Position numbers and translations under genes: made by a program. Below are positions 9,915 to 19,676 of a stretch of 64,000 nucleotides of DNA, in pieces. The notes under the pieces were generated by a model. That model saw nothing but the letters and a program-made list of their open reading frames with translations, did no database searches and was not told the origin of the DNA. The DNA is taken from positions 104,133 to 168,132 of the forward strand of contig NZ_LATM01000010.1 in the NCBI RefSeq assembly GCF_000972495.1, read 5' to 3'. Origin of the DNA: Hymenobacter terrenus. GTDB taxonomy: Bacteria > Bacteroidota > Bacteroidia > Cytophagales > Hymenobacteraceae. Each line of letters starts with the position of its first letter. Positions within the stretch are counted from its first letter, which is position 1.

Positions 9915-10189
9915 TGCGTGCGGGTATTAGTAAAAATTTATCAATAGAAAGAAGTCGAGCAGCGCTTTTACACAAGCAAAGCCTTGAGCTTGGCTGGCTT
10001 GGCAAAACTACAATATTGAGGAGCTTAAAATAAATAGAAAACTTTGCTGGCATTCTCAGCTTAGTGGTCAGCCGCTGGCGGACGGTTGTTAAGCGCTAAT
10101 TATCAGCTGGTAGCTATCAGGAGCCAAGACGTGTTTTACCCAACTGATAACAAACAACTAATAACCATCCGCCAGCGACTGCCCGCTAG

Positions 10190-11806
10190 CTAGGGCTGGC
10201 TATCCAGCGCGAACCGTTCGAAGGCGGCCGTCACGGAGGTTGGACCTTCGGCTACCATGCCTATGCGCACGCCCCGGTCCCAGGGCGGCAAAAATTGGCC
10301 GTTGATGGCGCCGTTATCGGCCAGGGGGTTGGTCCAGGTTTTGCCGTCGGCGCTCCAGGCGAAGCGGTAGCTGTTGCCGCCGCTCACCTGCACGCGTAGC
10401 TGCACGGCCTTGCCGGCAGCGGCTGGGAGTGGCGTTTCGGCCAGCATGCTGGTCTTGCCATCGCGCCGCTCCCAGAGCTGCAGCTTGCCCCCGCCGGCCG
10501 TGAGCGCCAACGTATTCTTGGGGTCGCCGATGGCGGCCAGGCCGGCGGTGCTGCCGGCGGGCAGCGTGGCCGGCGCGAGTAGGGTAGTGGTAGCGGTGTA
10601 CGTAGCCGTGAGCGTGTGGCGGCCCAGGGCCGCGCCGCCTTTGTCGGGGTGCGCGGTGAGCTGCAGCTGCCCGTTGCGCAGGGCAAATTGTGGCTTGTCT
10701 TCTACCGGCCACTGCCAGCTCAGGCCCAGGGCCGCGCCCGTGAATTCGTCGGTGATGGGGCGGAAAACAGTTTTGTTAACAGCGGCGGGCTTGCTGTCGC
10801 TGGGCAAAAACTCCGGCCAGCCGGCCGTGTTCCACACAAACTCGCTCAGCACACCCTGGCGGCCCACATTCTCGAAGCTTTCGGCCGCGTAGGCGTGGTG
10901 TAGCAAAAACCAGCGGCCGTCGAAGCCCTGCGTAACGGTGCCGTGGCCGGGGCAGCGCCAGGCCGTGGTGGCTTTAATGATGGGGTTGGCCGCATTCTTC
11001 TCCCAGGGACCGAGGAGGCTTTTGGCGCGCGCCACACCGGTGCCGTAGGTGCAGTTGTGCCCGCAGCAGCCGTTGGCGGCATAAAAGGCGTAGAAATAGC
11101 CGTTGTGGCGTATCATACTCACACCTTCCACAAGGTTGCCCTCCCAGGGCGCGGTGTTGCGAAACAGCTCGACTTTCTCGCCGGTGAGGGCAGTGCGGGT
11201 ATCATTCAGCGCCTGCGCCCAGATGGGCGTGGGCTGGTTGACGCTATTACCGTCTTCTTTCCAGATTAAGTACAGCTTGCCATTCTCGTCGCGCATCGGG
11301 AAGCCGTCAATCGAGCCGTCGGGCTCGCCCACCAGGGGGCCGTGGTCGCGGTAGGGGCCTTCGGGACGGTCGGCACTGGCCACGCCCACTGCCAGGTTGC
11401 CGCCCTTTTTGTGCGCGGAGTAAAACACGTAAGTCTTGTTGCCTTCCTGGGTGACCTCGGGGGCCCAGAAATAGTAGTCGGCCCAGTCCGGCACCTTATC
11501 CGGAAATACGTGGCCGATGAGCTGCCACTCCGTCAAGTTCTTCGATTTCAGCAGGGGAAATACCGGCCCCCAGTTCGACGACGTGGCCGAGGCCCAGTAT
11601 GTGTCGCCAATCTTGGTCACGGAGGGGTCAGGAAAGTCGCCGGGCAGCACGGGGTTGGCCAGCACAAAGGCCGGAGGGGCAGCGGGGTTGATGATTTTGG
11701 TGGCTGGGCGTTTGGGCGCGGAGGTGCGTTTGGGAGCCTGCTGGCAAAGTCCAGGCAGGCTGGCCACCAGGAAAAGCAAAATCAAACGGTGGGGAATTTG
11801 AAGCAC
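10190..11806 (-). CDS. GH43-family glycosidase with C-terminal beta-sandwich
   Basis: 538 residues with signal peptide (about 21 residues to LPGLCQQ). The five-bladed GH43 propeller covers about 45-350: catalytic base in FPDPSV, pKa modulator in SIDGFP, and a probable catalytic Glu in EGVSM. A C-terminal beta-sandwich of about 190 residues (from ITDEFTGAALGLSWQW) matches the accessory domain often attached to GH43 enzymes. Probably arabinosidase/xylosidase acting in the periplasm or outside. It is 75 bp after a second GH43 gene on the same strand and likely co-transcribed. Confidence 0.88.
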   Translation of the reverse strand: MLQIPHRLILLFLVASLPGLCQQAPKRTSAPKRPATKIINPAAPPAFVLANPVLPGDFPDPSVTKIGDTYWASATSSNWGPVFPLLKSKNLTEWQLIGHVFPDKVPDWADYYFWAPEVTQEGNKTYVFYSAHKKGGNLAVGVASADRPEGPYRDHGPLVGEPDGSIDGFPMRDENGKLYLIWKEDGNSVNQPTPIWAQALNDTRTALTGEKVELFRNTAPWEGNLVEGVSMIRHNGYFYAFYAANGCCGHNCTYGTGVARAKSLLGPWEKNAANPIIKATTAWRCPGHGTVTQGFDGRWFLLHHAYAAESFENVGRQGVLSEFVWNTAGWPEFLPSDSKPAAVNKTVFRPITDEFTGAALGLSWQWPVEDKPQFALRNGQLQLTAHPDKGGAALGRHTLTATYTATTTLLAPATLPAGSTAGLAAIGDPKNTLALTAGGGKLQLWERRDGKTSMLAETPLPAAAGKAVQLRVQVSGGNSYRFAWSADGKTWTNPLADNGAINGQFLPPWDRGVRIGMVAEGPTSVTAAFERFALDSQP

Positions 11807-11881
11807 AGAAAAGAAAGCTTTAGATGTTGAAGATGGAAAAGACCTTGAGTGAAGTAGGGGCCCCGGAGCCGCGGCCCGGCA

Positions 11882-12940
11882 CTATTCGCCACCGGGCCGC
11901 GGCAGGGCCGTGCCGGTAGCCACCGGCGTGCCAAAGTCGGGCATGCCGTCGGCGCGGAACGTGAAGGGCTGCATGCGCGGGGTGCGAAAGTCGCCGCAGC
12001 CTTGGCCGGCTTGCGGGTTGGCGTGGTAAAGAATCCAGTTTTGCTGCCCGTCCTTGGAAGTGAAGAAGCTGTTGTGGCCGGGGCCGAAGGCCCGGGCGGC
12101 GGGGTTTTGAGTGAAAACCGGGGTGGCCGATTTTGTCCAGGCGGCGGGGTCCATGGGGTCGGCGGTGCTGCTGGCCGTGAGCATGCCCAGGGCGTAACTG
12201 TCGCTGCTGCAATGGCTGGCCGAGTAGACGAGGAAGGTTTTGCCACCGTGCTTGAGGATTTGGGGCCCTTCGTTCACCTTGGGAAAGGTGGGAAAGCCAT
12301 TAATCTCCCAGCTTTCCTGCGGCTGGCTCAGGCGCACCCGCGGGCCGGTGAGGGTCCAGGGGTTGCTCATCCGAGCGATGTAGAGGTTCTGTTGATCGGA
12401 GCCTGCTTCCTGGCCCGACCAGATGGCGTAGCGGTTGCCGTTCTGCTCGAGAATAGTGGCGTCGATGGCCCACAAATCTTCGCCTGGCACTATGAGTTGG
12501 CCCTTTTCGGTCCAAGTGCCGGTGGTGGGGTCGGCGCTGGCGTTTTCGAGCACCCACAGGCGCTGGCTGCCGCAGCAGTTGCCGGGGCCGGCCGTGTAGT
12601 ACACATACCACTTGCCGTCGAGAAAGTGGATTTCCGGCGCCCAGATGTCGCTACTATTCGGGCCGGTGGTGGGCGGCGTCCAAATCACCCGGCTCAAGGC
12701 CGAGCTTAACTCGCTCATTTTTGCCGTTTTGCGTAGCACCAGGTTGCGGCCGTTGGTGTGCATGTAGTAATAGAAGCCGTCCTTTTCGATGACCCACGGG
12801 TCGGGGCCCGAAGCCAGCAATGGGTTGGTGAACGTGGTGGGCGGCGTCACGGCCACCACGGGTTCGGAGGTTTTCTGGCAGGCTGATAAGCTCAGTAGCA
12901 GCCAGAAAGCGAGGAAGGAACGAGTGATGAGGCGCATCAT
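11882..12940 (-). CDS. GH43-family lipoprotein (probable exo-arabinofuranosidase)
   Basis: 352 residues with a lipoprotein signal (LLLSLSAC, lipobox Cys at about residue 21). GH43 landmarks: GPDPWVI (base Asp), AIDATIL (modulator Asp) and NEGPQIL (acid Glu), and the sequence style resembles exo-1,5-arabinofuranosidases. Unusually for a secreted enzyme it has two adjacent cysteines (GNCCGSQ). Probably membrane-anchored and facing the periplasm or surface. First gene of a two-gene unit with the GH43 downstream; a terminator-like hairpin separates it from susD. Confidence 0.88.
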   Translation of the reverse strand: MMRLITRSFLAFWLLLSLSACQKTSEPVVAVTPPTTFTNPLLASGPDPWVIEKDGFYYYMHTNGRNLVLRKTAKMSELSSALSRVIWTPPTTGPNSSDIWAPEIHFLDGKWYVYYTAGPGNCCGSQRLWVLENASADPTTGTWTEKGQLIVPGEDLWAIDATILEQNGNRYAIWSGQEAGSDQQNLYIARMSNPWTLTGPRVRLSQPQESWEINGFPTFPKVNEGPQILKHGGKTFLVYSASHCSSDSYALGMLTASSTADPMDPAAWTKSATPVFTQNPAARAFGPGHNSFFTSKDGQQNWILYHANPQAGQGCGDFRTPRMQPFTFRADGMPDFGTPVATGTALPRPGGE

Positions 12941-13057
12941 GGAGTGGGATAAGGCGAAAATGCGAGCATTTCAATGGGCAGCGCAGGCCTCTTTTCTTTA
13001 GTAGACCCAGGTTCTGGCAAAGAAGCTCCCCAATACCGAGCCCCTCTACTTTAAGCA

Positions 13058-13089
13058 AAACAGCCGCTACGTGGGAGCGTAGCGGCTGA
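13058..13089 (-). terminator. intrinsic terminator after susD
   Basis: 11-bp perfect arms (cagccgctacg at 13062-13072, cgtagcggctg at 13079-13089) with a 6-nt loop. Read on the minus strand the stem is followed by TTTTGCTT. It lies 28 bp after the susD stop, so the susCD transcript probably ends, or is attenuated, here before the GH43 pair. Confidence 0.75.
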
Positions 13090-13117
13090 AAGGTATTCTG
13101 GCTGGTTGAATTAGAGG

Positions 13118-14734
13118 TTAGTAGCCAGGGTTTTGCATTAGTCTGTTTAGGTCGACTTCGGTTTGCAGCAGGGGCAACAGGCGCGATTTGCCCACCACGA
13201 AGTTGTTGAAGTCGGGGTCGCGGGCCTTGAACTGGTCAACACTGGGCTGGTTGTCGAGCAGGCCCCAGCGCTGCAAGTCGAACCACCGCACGCCCTCGCC
13301 GGCCAGCTCCGTCACGCGCTCGTGCATGAGCTGCATCCGTAGCGAGGCCTGCGAGAAAGCCCCGGCGTTGAGGGGCGCCAGGCCAGACCGCTCGCGCACC
13401 CGGTTGATGAGGGGCACCGCGTTGGCCGGGCCACTCAGCTCGTTGATGGCTTCGGCCTGCAACAGCAACACGTCGGCAAAGCGCATCACGCGGTGGTTGA
13501 TGGGCGAGTCAAAGTCCTCGAAGGTCCGGTAGTAGTCGGTGGCGTACTTGCGCCAGTACACCCGCGACAGATTCCGCGCGTCCTTGCGATAGCGGGTGAC
13601 GAAACCCCGGCCGTACACCAAGGTGTCGGCATCGATGGGCAGCGGGGTGGCAAACTGCGTTTGGTCGCGTCGGTTGTAGAACACCGTAGCGGCCAGGCGC
13701 GGGTCGCGCTGTCCGGTGGCAGTAGGCTCTAGCAAAAACTCGCGCACCACCCACGGCCGCACCTCGCCATCGCCGAAGCCCGCACCCGGGATGCCGGTTT
13801 CGGGCCTGCCCTTTTCTTCTGGTGTGCCAGGAATGCCCCAGAACTGCGAGCGCTGCCCGCCCTGTGATGACGTTGCGTCGGGGCCGTTAACAGCGGCGTC
13901 GTTGCCACCTCTGTTCACGTCCGAAAATTGCACCTCGAAGATGGATTCCGGGTTGTTTTCCGTCGTGTGGCGGAAGTTATCGGTGTAGGCCACCAGGCTG
14001 TAACCACTGTTCGGGGCGATAATCTGCGCGAACTGTGCCTGCGCATCGGCCCAGCGCTTGTTTTGCATGTATACTTTGCCCAGCAGCGTGATGGCGGCGC
14101 CTTTCGTGGCCCGGCCCACGTTGTTGCCCGTGTACGAGACCGGTAAATCCGGCTGCGCATCCTGCAAGTCTTTGATAATCTGGTCCCACACCTGAGCTTC
14201 GGTGCCTTGGGCGCTGGTCTGGTTCAGGTTGGTCGAGTATTGCAGCACCAAGGGCACGTTACCGTAGAGCGAAACGAGGTTGAAGTAGCTCAGCGCCCGC
14301 AAAAAGCGTGCTTCGGCAAGTATGCGCTTTTGCAGCGTGGCGTCCATCTGAATGCCGGGCACGTTGGTGAGTATTTGGTTGCTGCGGAAGATGGTGCGGT
14401 AGTGGTCGCGCCAGATGTCGCGCGATACCTCAAAGTCGTAGTTCGACTGGACGAATTGGGTGAAGTTGGCCAACTCGCCCCAGGGGCTCTGGCTGAAGCC
14501 GGTGTCATCGCGCAGGTCCAGCGCGAAATTCAGCCAGCGCCGGTACATCCCCAGGCCTTGCAGGCCGGCGTAGTTGGCTACGGAGGCTTTCACCGCGTCG
14601 TCGCTCGTCTTCCAAGACTGTTCCGTAGACGGCAGATTGGGGTTCGTTTGGTCGAGCAGGTCTTTTTCGCAAGCCGTGGCACCAAGTAGTAAGACGCCTG
14701 CCAATCCCAATCGGGCTAAAAATGAAACTTTCAT
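13118..14734 (-). CDS. RagB/SusD-family glycan-binding lipoprotein
   Basis: 538 residues. Lipoprotein signal with lipobox LLGATAC (Cys about 22). Typical SusD features: N-terminal DLLDQTNPN, TPR-like helices with ILAEARFLRALSYFNLVSLYG, and C-terminal RVRERSGL and ERVTELAGEGVRWFDLQRWG. It is the surface lipoprotein lid of the SusC transporter and binds oligosaccharide. The gene follows susC by 35 bp. Confidence 0.95.
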   Translation of the reverse strand: MKVSFLARLGLAGVLLLGATACEKDLLDQTNPNLPSTEQSWKTSDDAVKASVANYAGLQGLGMYRRWLNFALDLRDDTGFSQSPWGELANFTQFVQSNYDFEVSRDIWRDHYRTIFRSNQILTNVPGIQMDATLQKRILAEARFLRALSYFNLVSLYGNVPLVLQYSTNLNQTSAQGTEAQVWDQIIKDLQDAQPDLPVSYTGNNVGRATKGAAITLLGKVYMQNKRWADAQAQFAQIIAPNSGYSLVAYTDNFRHTTENNPESIFEVQFSDVNRGGNDAAVNGPDATSSQGGQRSQFWGIPGTPEEKGRPETGIPGAGFGDGEVRPWVVREFLLEPTATGQRDPRLAATVFYNRRDQTQFATPLPIDADTLVYGRGFVTRYRKDARNLSRVYWRKYATDYYRTFEDFDSPINHRVMRFADVLLLQAEAINELSGPANAVPLINRVRERSGLAPLNAGAFSQASLRMQLMHERVTELAGEGVRWFDLQRWGLLDNQPSVDQFKARDPDFNNFVVGKSRLLPLLQTEVDLNRLMQNPGY

Positions 14735-14769
14735 ATCGAAGGATAACTGAAGAGTGAAGGGAAGAGGCC

Positions 14770-17700
14770 TTAGAAGCCGGCCTGAATGCCCAGTGTGAAT
14801 GAGCGCAGGTTGGGGTAAGAGCCTTCGTCAACGCCGCGGGCCAGGCTATTAGTCAGGGCGTTGTTGCCGCCCACGGTGCCCGTGTTGGGGTCGTAGCCGC
14901 CGTTGCTGCCCACGGTTTCGGGGTCGTAGCCAGTGTAGTCGGTCACCGTGAACAGGTTCTGGGCCGTGGCCACGATGCGCAGCGACGCCACGTACTTGGT
15001 GCGTTCAAGCAGGGTTTTGGGCACGGTGTAGCCCAGTTGCAGGTTTTTCAGCCGCAGGTACGAGCCGTTTTCCAGCCAGCGCGTCGAGTTAAACCGAGCG
15101 TTGTTGCCAGCCGCCGCGCCATTGTCGCCACCTGCCTTGATGGCCCGCGGGGTAGTGGTGGAGGGATTGGTGGGCGTCCAGGGGCTGAAGTCTTCGCGGT
15201 AGTTGCTGTTGTCGGCGGTGTTGTCGGTCAGGAACCGGCCCAGGTTCATGATGTCGTTGCCTTGCACCCCCTGGAAGAAGGCCGTCAAATCGAAGGCGCC
15301 GTAGCCCAGGTTCAGGTTCAGGCCGTATTGCAGCTTGGGAAATACATTGCCCACGTGAGCCCGGTCGCGGTCATCAATCACCCCGTCGCTGTTGATGTCC
15401 TTGTAGCGTACGTCGCCGGGAGCCAGGCCCGCCGGAATGTTGGCGTCGCCGGTCTGGTAGATGCCGTCGAACTGGTAGAGGTAGAACGACCCCACCTCGT
15501 AGCCCACTTCGGTGCGGGTGATGTCGCGGGGGCCCCCGGTGAAGAAGTTGCGTGAGCCGCTGCCTGCTTCGCCGCCAACAGTGCCCAGGTCGAGTACGGT
15601 GTTCTTCAGCGTGGTCAGGTTGGCTGTGGCGCCGTAGCGGAACTTGGCGCGGTCATCGTTGTAGCCCAGCACAAACTCAAAGCCTTTGTTTTCGAGCTTT
15701 CCTAAGTTGCGGTACGGGTTGTTCCCCGCGTTGCCGAGAATGGAGGGCAGGCTAGGCGCAACCAGTGCGTCGGTGGTTTGCGACACGTAGTAGTCGGCCG
15801 ACAGCGTCAGCCGGTTTTCCAGGAACCCGGCGTCGAAGCCTACGTTGGTCGTTCGGCGCCTTTCCCAGCGAATATTGGTGCTGGCGTAGTTGGTTTGGAT
15901 GGCACCGTTTTGGGTGCCGCCCCCCAAGCCATAGTTGGTATTGGTGTTGATAAAGCTCTGCGGCAAATACGAGCCGCCGTACTCGCCAATGAGCAAGTCG
16001 TTGCCCAGCTGGCCGTAGGAGGCCCGCAGCTTCAGGTCCGAAATGACACTGACGTTTTCAAAGAATTTCTCCTTCGAAATCCGCCAGCCCAGCGAACCAG
16101 CTCCGAAATTACCCCAGCGGTTGTCGGGGTCGAAGCGGGAGGAGCCGTCGCGCCGGAAAGCGGCCGTCACCAGGTAGCGCTGGTTGTAGTCGTAGGTAAG
16201 CTGGGCGAAAAAGGACTCCTTGCTCCATACGTACGATGAGCCAATGCTCTGCGGCGTCTGGCTGCCGGCACTCAGCGCCCAGTAATAGTTAGGCCCCTCG
16301 CCGTAGCCGAAGTTGACGCCCCGCGTGAACTCCCGCTCGAAGCGCTGGCGGCTGTAGCCACCCACAATAGTTACGTTATGGTCGCCGAGGCTTTTGTCGA
16401 AGGTGAGCGTGTTTTCGGCCATGCCGAATAACTCGTTGCCTTGGCTGTCGCCGAAGTTCGAGGGCTGCGTGATGTCGTTCTGCCGCCAGATGCCATACTT
16501 CCGCCGCTGCTGGTCGCGAAAAGCGTGAAACTCCGTGGCCAGGTTGAGACGATAGCGCAGGAAATCAGTAATCGACACTTCGCCGTACACGTTGCCCTGC
16601 AGGCGGTTCGAAGTGCCCGTGTCGTTGAGCAGGCTTTGCGAGGCGATAGGATTGAGGCCAAACGTGTTGGCGTTGGGGTTGCCGATGCCGAAGCCGCCCG
16701 GTACAGTCTGGTCATACACCGGGTTGACGGGCAGCATCTGCACCACGTTATAGAATGGCGAGCCGTAGCTGGGAATGACGTTCAGGCGGGTTTGGTTGGT
16801 GCGCGAGAGCAGCGCGTTTTCGCCAATGCGGAACCGCCCGCGGGTGAAGCCCGTGTTTACGCGTAGGCTGTAGCGCTCAAAATCCGGCCCCTGCACCGTG
16901 CCGGTTTGCCGAAGATAACCGCCCGATACGTTGAAGTTTGAGTTGGGGCCGCCGCCCGAAAAGCCCAGATTATAGTCCTGAATCGAGCCTTGCTTGAAAA
17001 ACTCATCCTGCCAGTCGGTATCGATGCCGGGCAGGGTAGCCGCAAACGGCTGCCGGGCCAGGCCGGCGTTGTCATAAGCCTGGTTGTTGATGTTTGCCCA
17101 CTGTGCCGCATTCATCAAATCGAGGCGCTTCACCAGGTTTTGCACGCCCCCGTTAGCGCTGAAATTCACGGCTGTGGTGCCCGATTTACCCTTCTTCGTG
17201 GTGATGATAACCACGCCGTTGGCACCCGAAGCACCGTAGGGCGCCAGCGAAGCGGCGTCCTTCAGAATTTGCACCGACTCCACGTCAGCCGGGTTAAAGT
17301 CGCGCTGGCCACCCTGGCCCTGCACCCACAGCCCATCTATCACATAGAGCGGGCCGCTGCCGCTGGCAATGGTGCCCAGCCCGCGGATGTTGATGGTCGG
17401 CGCCTGGCCGGGCTGACCGGAGTTGGTCACCTGCACACCGGGCACGCGGCCCTGAATGGCCTCGCCCACGCTGGCCACCGGCGCACGGCGCACGTCCTGC
17501 GCGCTCACCGATGACACCGCGCCGGTCACATTCTGGCGCTCCTGCACCAGGTAGCCCACTACCACCGCCTCGCTCAGCTGCTGGACATCCTGAGCCAGGG
17601 TTACGTTCACGGTCGGGCCCGTCACGGCAACCTCCTTGGATGCGTAGCCTACGGAGGAGAATACGAGTGTGGCTCCGTCGGGCACGTCGAGGCTAAAATC

Positions 17701-17946
17701 TCCGTTGGAGTTGGTGGATACCCCCGTGCTGGTACCTTTCACGAGCACCGTCACGCCGGGGATACCTTCGCCTTTTTCATCAACAACGCGGCCGTTAATG
17801 AGCGTAGTGGGCCGGGCATCGCGGATACCAATAGCAAGCGGAGTAGCAGAGACCCGGCCAATGGCAGCCATCTGCAAAGGCAGGCAACAAAGCAGCGTCG
17901 GCAGCACCGACCCCAGTGCTGTTACCCCGAGTAGGTTGTTTTTCAT
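14770..17946 (-). CDS. SusC/RagA-family TonB-linked outer-membrane transporter
   Basis: 1058 residues: signal peptide, a CarboxypepD_reg-like domain (INGRVVDEKGEGIPGVTVLV), plug domain (AVVVGYLVQERQNVTGAVSS; NIRGLGTI; LYVIDGL; LKDAASLAPYGASGANGVV), then a 22-strand-type barrel ending LGIQAGF. This is the TonB-driven importer for oligosaccharides released at the surface. It is first in a two-gene unit with susD, with a perfect 14-bp palindrome 57 bp upstream of its start (18003-18016). No adjacent sigma/anti-sigma or hybrid two-component regulator is present, which supports control by the LacI protein. Confidence 0.96.
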   Translation of the reverse strand: MKNNLLGVTALGSVLPTLLCCLPLQMAAIGRVSATPLAIGIRDARPTTLINGRVVDEKGEGIPGVTVLVKGTSTGVSTNSNGDFSLDVPDGATLVFSSVGYASKEVAVTGPTVNVTLAQDVQQLSEAVVVGYLVQERQNVTGAVSSVSAQDVRRAPVASVGEAIQGRVPGVQVTNSGQPGQAPTINIRGLGTIASGSGPLYVIDGLWVQGQGGQRDFNPADVESVQILKDAASLAPYGASGANGVVIITTKKGKSGTTAVNFSANGGVQNLVKRLDLMNAAQWANINNQAYDNAGLARQPFAATLPGIDTDWQDEFFKQGSIQDYNLGFSGGGPNSNFNVSGGYLRQTGTVQGPDFERYSLRVNTGFTRGRFRIGENALLSRTNQTRLNVIPSYGSPFYNVVQMLPVNPVYDQTVPGGFGIGNPNANTFGLNPIASQSLLNDTGTSNRLQGNVYGEVSITDFLRYRLNLATEFHAFRDQQRRKYGIWRQNDITQPSNFGDSQGNELFGMAENTLTFDKSLGDHNVTIVGGYSRQRFEREFTRGVNFGYGEGPNYYWALSAGSQTPQSIGSSYVWSKESFFAQLTYDYNQRYLVTAAFRRDGSSRFDPDNRWGNFGAGSLGWRISKEKFFENVSVISDLKLRASYGQLGNDLLIGEYGGSYLPQSFINTNTNYGLGGGTQNGAIQTNYASTNIRWERRRTTNVGFDAGFLENRLTLSADYYVSQTTDALVAPSLPSILGNAGNNPYRNLGKLENKGFEFVLGYNDDRAKFRYGATANLTTLKNTVLDLGTVGGEAGSGSRNFFTGGPRDITRTEVGYEVGSFYLYQFDGIYQTGDANIPAGLAPGDVRYKDINSDGVIDDRDRAHVGNVFPKLQYGLNLNLGYGAFDLTAFFQGVQGNDIMNLGRFLTDNTADNSNYREDFSPWTPTNPSTTTPRAIKAGGDNGAAAGNNARFNSTRWLENGSYLRLKNLQLGYTVPKTLLERTKYVASLRIVATAQNLFTVTDYTGYDPETVGSNGGYDPNTGTVGGNNALTNSLARGVDEGSYPNLRSFTLGIQAGF

Positions 17947-18002
17947 GAGAATTTGTTGAGTGGGAAAAGATTTCTGGTAAAAGTAATATTTGATTTAGAT
18001 TT

Positions 18003-18016
18003 TGCAAACGTTTGCA
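18003..18016. promoter_or_regulatory. putative LacI-family operator 1
   Basis: Perfect 14-bp palindrome tgcaaacgtttgca, 57 bp upstream of the susC start codon. LacI/CcpA-family proteins typically bind such palindromes with a central CG. The same core recurs at 18320 and 19663. Confidence 0.7.
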
Positions 18017-18319
18017 TAAAACCTGTGATTTATTGCTCGTATTGCCGCTAATCTGTCTAGGCTAGAGCATACAAATTGCCTGTGCCAATCGCCAGAGCGG
18101 AGGTTGATTGGCACTAGCTAAGCCACACATTTATTATGTTTAAGGCTGTAAGTGAGTTGCATATCAGTTTGCAGGTCATAAGCGGTACGCTGTTTGATGC
18201 CTCATGATACTGATTATCGGGCTATGGGGTTGCCCTTGCGCGGTTAGGCCATCTGTTATGAGGAGATAAAGTAAATTAAAACAATTTAATGAATTATTTT
18301 AAATAATTCAGTATTAATA

Positions 18320-18329
18320 CAAACGTTTG
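18320..18329. promoter_or_regulatory. putative LacI-family operator 2
   Basis: 10-bp perfect palindrome caaacgtttg about 370 bp upstream of susC, weaker in its flanks than the other two sites. It could support looping with operator 1. Confidence 0.5.
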
Positions 18330-18397
18330 CGTACGTACTCATTACCACTGGCTACGTATTAATCACGTTTCCGCTCAGTCTTTGATGGAGTATTTAC

Positions 18398-18459
18398 AAA
18401 AAACGGGGCGGGTGCCGTAGTGCTAATCTTACCAAGATTAGCACTACGGCACCCGCCCC
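18398..18459 (-). terminator. very strong hairpin terminator
   Basis: 26-bp perfect arms (18405-18430 and 18434-18459) with a 3-nt loop; an A-run at 18398-18403 becomes a U-run on the minus strand. It lies just after the glycoside hydrolase pseudogene and would end its transcript. The stem is much longer than usual for a terminator. Confidence 0.8.
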
Positions 18460-18482
18460 AGCAGGGCTTTGTGATGTTTTAT

Positions 18483-19584
18483 TTATTTGTCATTCAGTTT
18501 TCTAATAAGCCCGGTTTCGTCCTGGCGGTAGGGGGTGCCGTCTTTTCGAAACACCTCATGGAACCACTCGTTGGGCTCGCTGCCATCGGCCAGGGGCGTT
18601 TCCCAGGCATATTTAGTATTGGTTTTGCCCTCAACCAGGCCCCAATTGATAGCGCCCACGTTCTCCTGTTTCAGCAGGGGCATGATGTTGGCGAACCGGC
18701 TGTTGCGTGGGCGGGCCATATACTCGGTGCAAATGAGGGGCCGTCCGTGCGTTTTTAGCACCTGAATGAGGCGGCACCTGAATGAGGCGCTGGTGTGTTA
18801 CCAGGTCGTCGTAGCAATGGTAGGTGATGATGTCGGAATGCAATGCCTGATAGGTATTTAGTGCTTCAAAGTCCCAGGCCCAGAAGCCGACGCTTAACGG
18901 CTGCTCGGGGTTGACGGCGCGGGCCCAGGCGAAGACGTTGCGCAGCAACGGTAGCGAGGCCGTGCGCTTCTCGCTGTTGCCCGGCTCATTATACAAGTCT
19001 CAGAGTAGAACGCGCTTATCGTGCCCGAACCGCTTGAGCACGGCCTGCACGTAGGGCTTCAGCGCGACGAAGGTGGCCGAGTCACGGGAGACGGGCTCGC
19101 CGGGGTCCTGCACCCAGCCCGAGTTGTGGATGCCGGTTTTGGGCGCGGGCTGGGGGCCGGCTTTCGCCGTTTTGTTCCAGCAGTCGTCGAAGAAGACAAA
19201 GATGGTTTCGATGTGGTACTTGTCAGCGATGCTCAGGTAGTTATCCACCCGCTGTTCGAAGCCTTTTGGGTCTTGCTGCCAGGCCAGGCTGTGCAGGAAT
19301 ACGCGCATGGTATTGAAGCCAATGCCTTCGGCCCAGCCCAGTTCCCTGTCGATGGTTTGCGGGTCGAACGTATCGGCCTGCCACATTTCCAACTGGTTGA
19401 TAGCCGTGCTGGGGATGAAGTTGGTGCCGCTCATCCAGGGGTGTGCGCGGTACCAAGCCTTGGCTTTCGCAATGGGCCATACTTGTTCGGCTGGCTGGCG
19501 GGGAGCTTTGGGCCTAACTTTTTGAGCGTGAGCAAGCGGGCTAACCAGCAGTAGGAGCCCTAGCAGTAAGTTTTTGACAGACAT
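18483..19584 (-). pseudogene. clan GH-A glycoside hydrolase, inactivated by stop and frameshift
   Basis: The N-terminal 194 codons encode a signal peptide (SPLAHAQ) and a TIM-barrel start (WMSGTNFIPSTAINQLEMWQ, GFNTMRVFLHSLAW, FVFFDDCWN). TGA at 19000-19002 falls where Trp is expected (RVLL-stop-DLYNEPGN); the frame continues with the acid/base NEP motif. A second lesion is a perfect 16-bp tandem duplication at 18758-18789, which shifts the frame; removing one copy restores LIQVLKTHGRPLICTEYMAR, containing the likely nucleophile Glu. The ending (KYAWETPLADG, WFHEVF) is otherwise intact. The family resembles cellulase/xylanase-like GH enzymes. The gene shares a possible operator with the divergent GH43 gene. 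Confidence 0.88.
18758..18789. repeat. 16-bp perfect tandem duplication
   Basis: The unit gcacctgaatgaggcg occurs twice in direct succession (18758-18773, 18774-18789) within the glycoside hydrolase pseudogene. Because 16 is not a multiple of three it breaks the frame. Confidence 0.95.
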
Positions 19585-19662
19585 AGCAACCTGAGATTGA
19601 AGAACGAGTAGGACCGCGCTAATGTTGGTCAGGACAGCGAAGGTACAGTGGGAAGCATCTCA

Positions 19663-19676
19663 CGCAAACGTTTGCG
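19663..19676. promoter_or_regulatory. putative LacI-family operator 3
   Basis: Perfect 14-bp palindrome cgcaaacgtttgcg in the 293-bp gap between the divergent clan GH-A pseudogene (starts 19584) and GH43 gene (starts 19878); it could serve both promoters. Confidence 0.7.
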
